A stretch of 64,000 bases of DNA, from assembly GCA_941918925.1 (NCBI GenBank), contig OW799233.1, positions 248,001 to 312,000 on the forward strand, in the 5' to 3' direction. The translations under genes were made by a program, and so were the position numbers. The DNA is from Phyto melanocephala. Its lineage: Eukaryota > Arthropoda > Insecta > Diptera > Rhinophoridae. Positions 63,763 to 64,000 of the stretch are shown here, piece after piece. The first letter of the stretch is position 1, and the number at the start of each line of letters is the position of its first letter. The notes beneath the pieces are model-generated. The model was not told the origin of the DNA, did not search any database, and saw only the letters and a program-made list of their open reading frames with translations.

Positions 63763-64000
63763 TATGTACATATCTTCATATGTATTTATGTTGCTGTTGA
63801 ACGGTACTTACTTATATGTTTAACTAAATTTAAAACATCGTTGACCTTGGTCTTACTTCTTTATTTGCCTTATTTATTTCTGAACTTGAAGAGAAGTAGT
63901 TTCGGTGATTGGGTGCCGCCAGTGTACATTCATACAAATATTTACATTCTTTTCATAATTTCAATTGATATCGTCACAATGATTGCTTAAGGAATATTGA
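63763..64000. other. Intergenic DNA to window end
   Basis: Nothing recognised. Confidence 0.6.

Noticed and set aside
1..64000. CRISPR array, rRNA, bacterial operon or integrated virus
   Set aside because: The only regular repeats are microsatellites. Gene structure is intron-containing eukaryotic. No rRNA-like or viral gene block was seen.

Overview
The window is A+T-rich, intron-containing insect DNA. Three things point to a higher (schizophoran) fly, most likely a calyptrate such as a blowfly, flesh fly or house-fly relative: short 57-71 nt introns with GTAAAT/GTATGT donors, abundant ATGT/TACA short tandem repeats, and dispersed repeats that begin near a TTCGGC...GCCGAA hairpin and end in GGTGGCGGGTATAAAA. 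The group is inferred from recalled repeat patterns, not from a search.

Only two protein-coding genes can be supported, both on the minus strand. At 18407-19478 there is a three-exon, 316-residue divergent Tom40-family protein (mitochondrial outer-membrane import pore). Its last exon is easy to miss, because reading through the second intron gives a false early stop. At 58796-61755 there is a six-exon, 654-residue SLC26/SulP anion transporter with a C-terminal STAS domain. Both have a start codon in good context, canonical splice sites that keep frame, and an AATAAA signal about 40 nt after the stop.

The rest is intergenic DNA with many decayed mobile elements. From left to right: a broken mariner transposase (5.8-6.4 kb); a pogo-family transposase tail with a PCNA-box-like end (7.8-8.3 kb); a TTAA-flanked piggyBac-type MITE (12.9-13.6 kb); a tRNA-like SINE candidate (13.8 kb); a minus-strand Helitron-like element (16.2-16.4 kb); a long ATGT microsatellite (17.65-17.86 kb); an inverted repeat (20.1-20.4 kb); a transposase scrap and a second Helitron-like element (22.1-22.9 kb).

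From 24.5 to 33.5 kb lie several copies of two related non-coding repeat families, here called A and B. Two A copies, at 28.9 and 45.7 kb, carry a Tc1-like element at the same internal site. Further right are two copies of a TA-flanked MITE (37.9 and 63.5 kb), a third Helitron-like element (44.6 kb), a near-perfect 117-bp fold-back (48.5 kb), transposase and reverse-transcriptase scraps (49.8-52.3 kb) and a 250-bp MITE with 41-bp terminal repeats (56.6 kb).

The two genes have no obvious functional link. I found no CRISPR array, intact tRNA or rRNA, operon or intact autonomous transposon. Nothing in the window amounts to a convincing new multi-gene system. The strongest leads are the divergent Tom40 paralogue and the composite A repeat.
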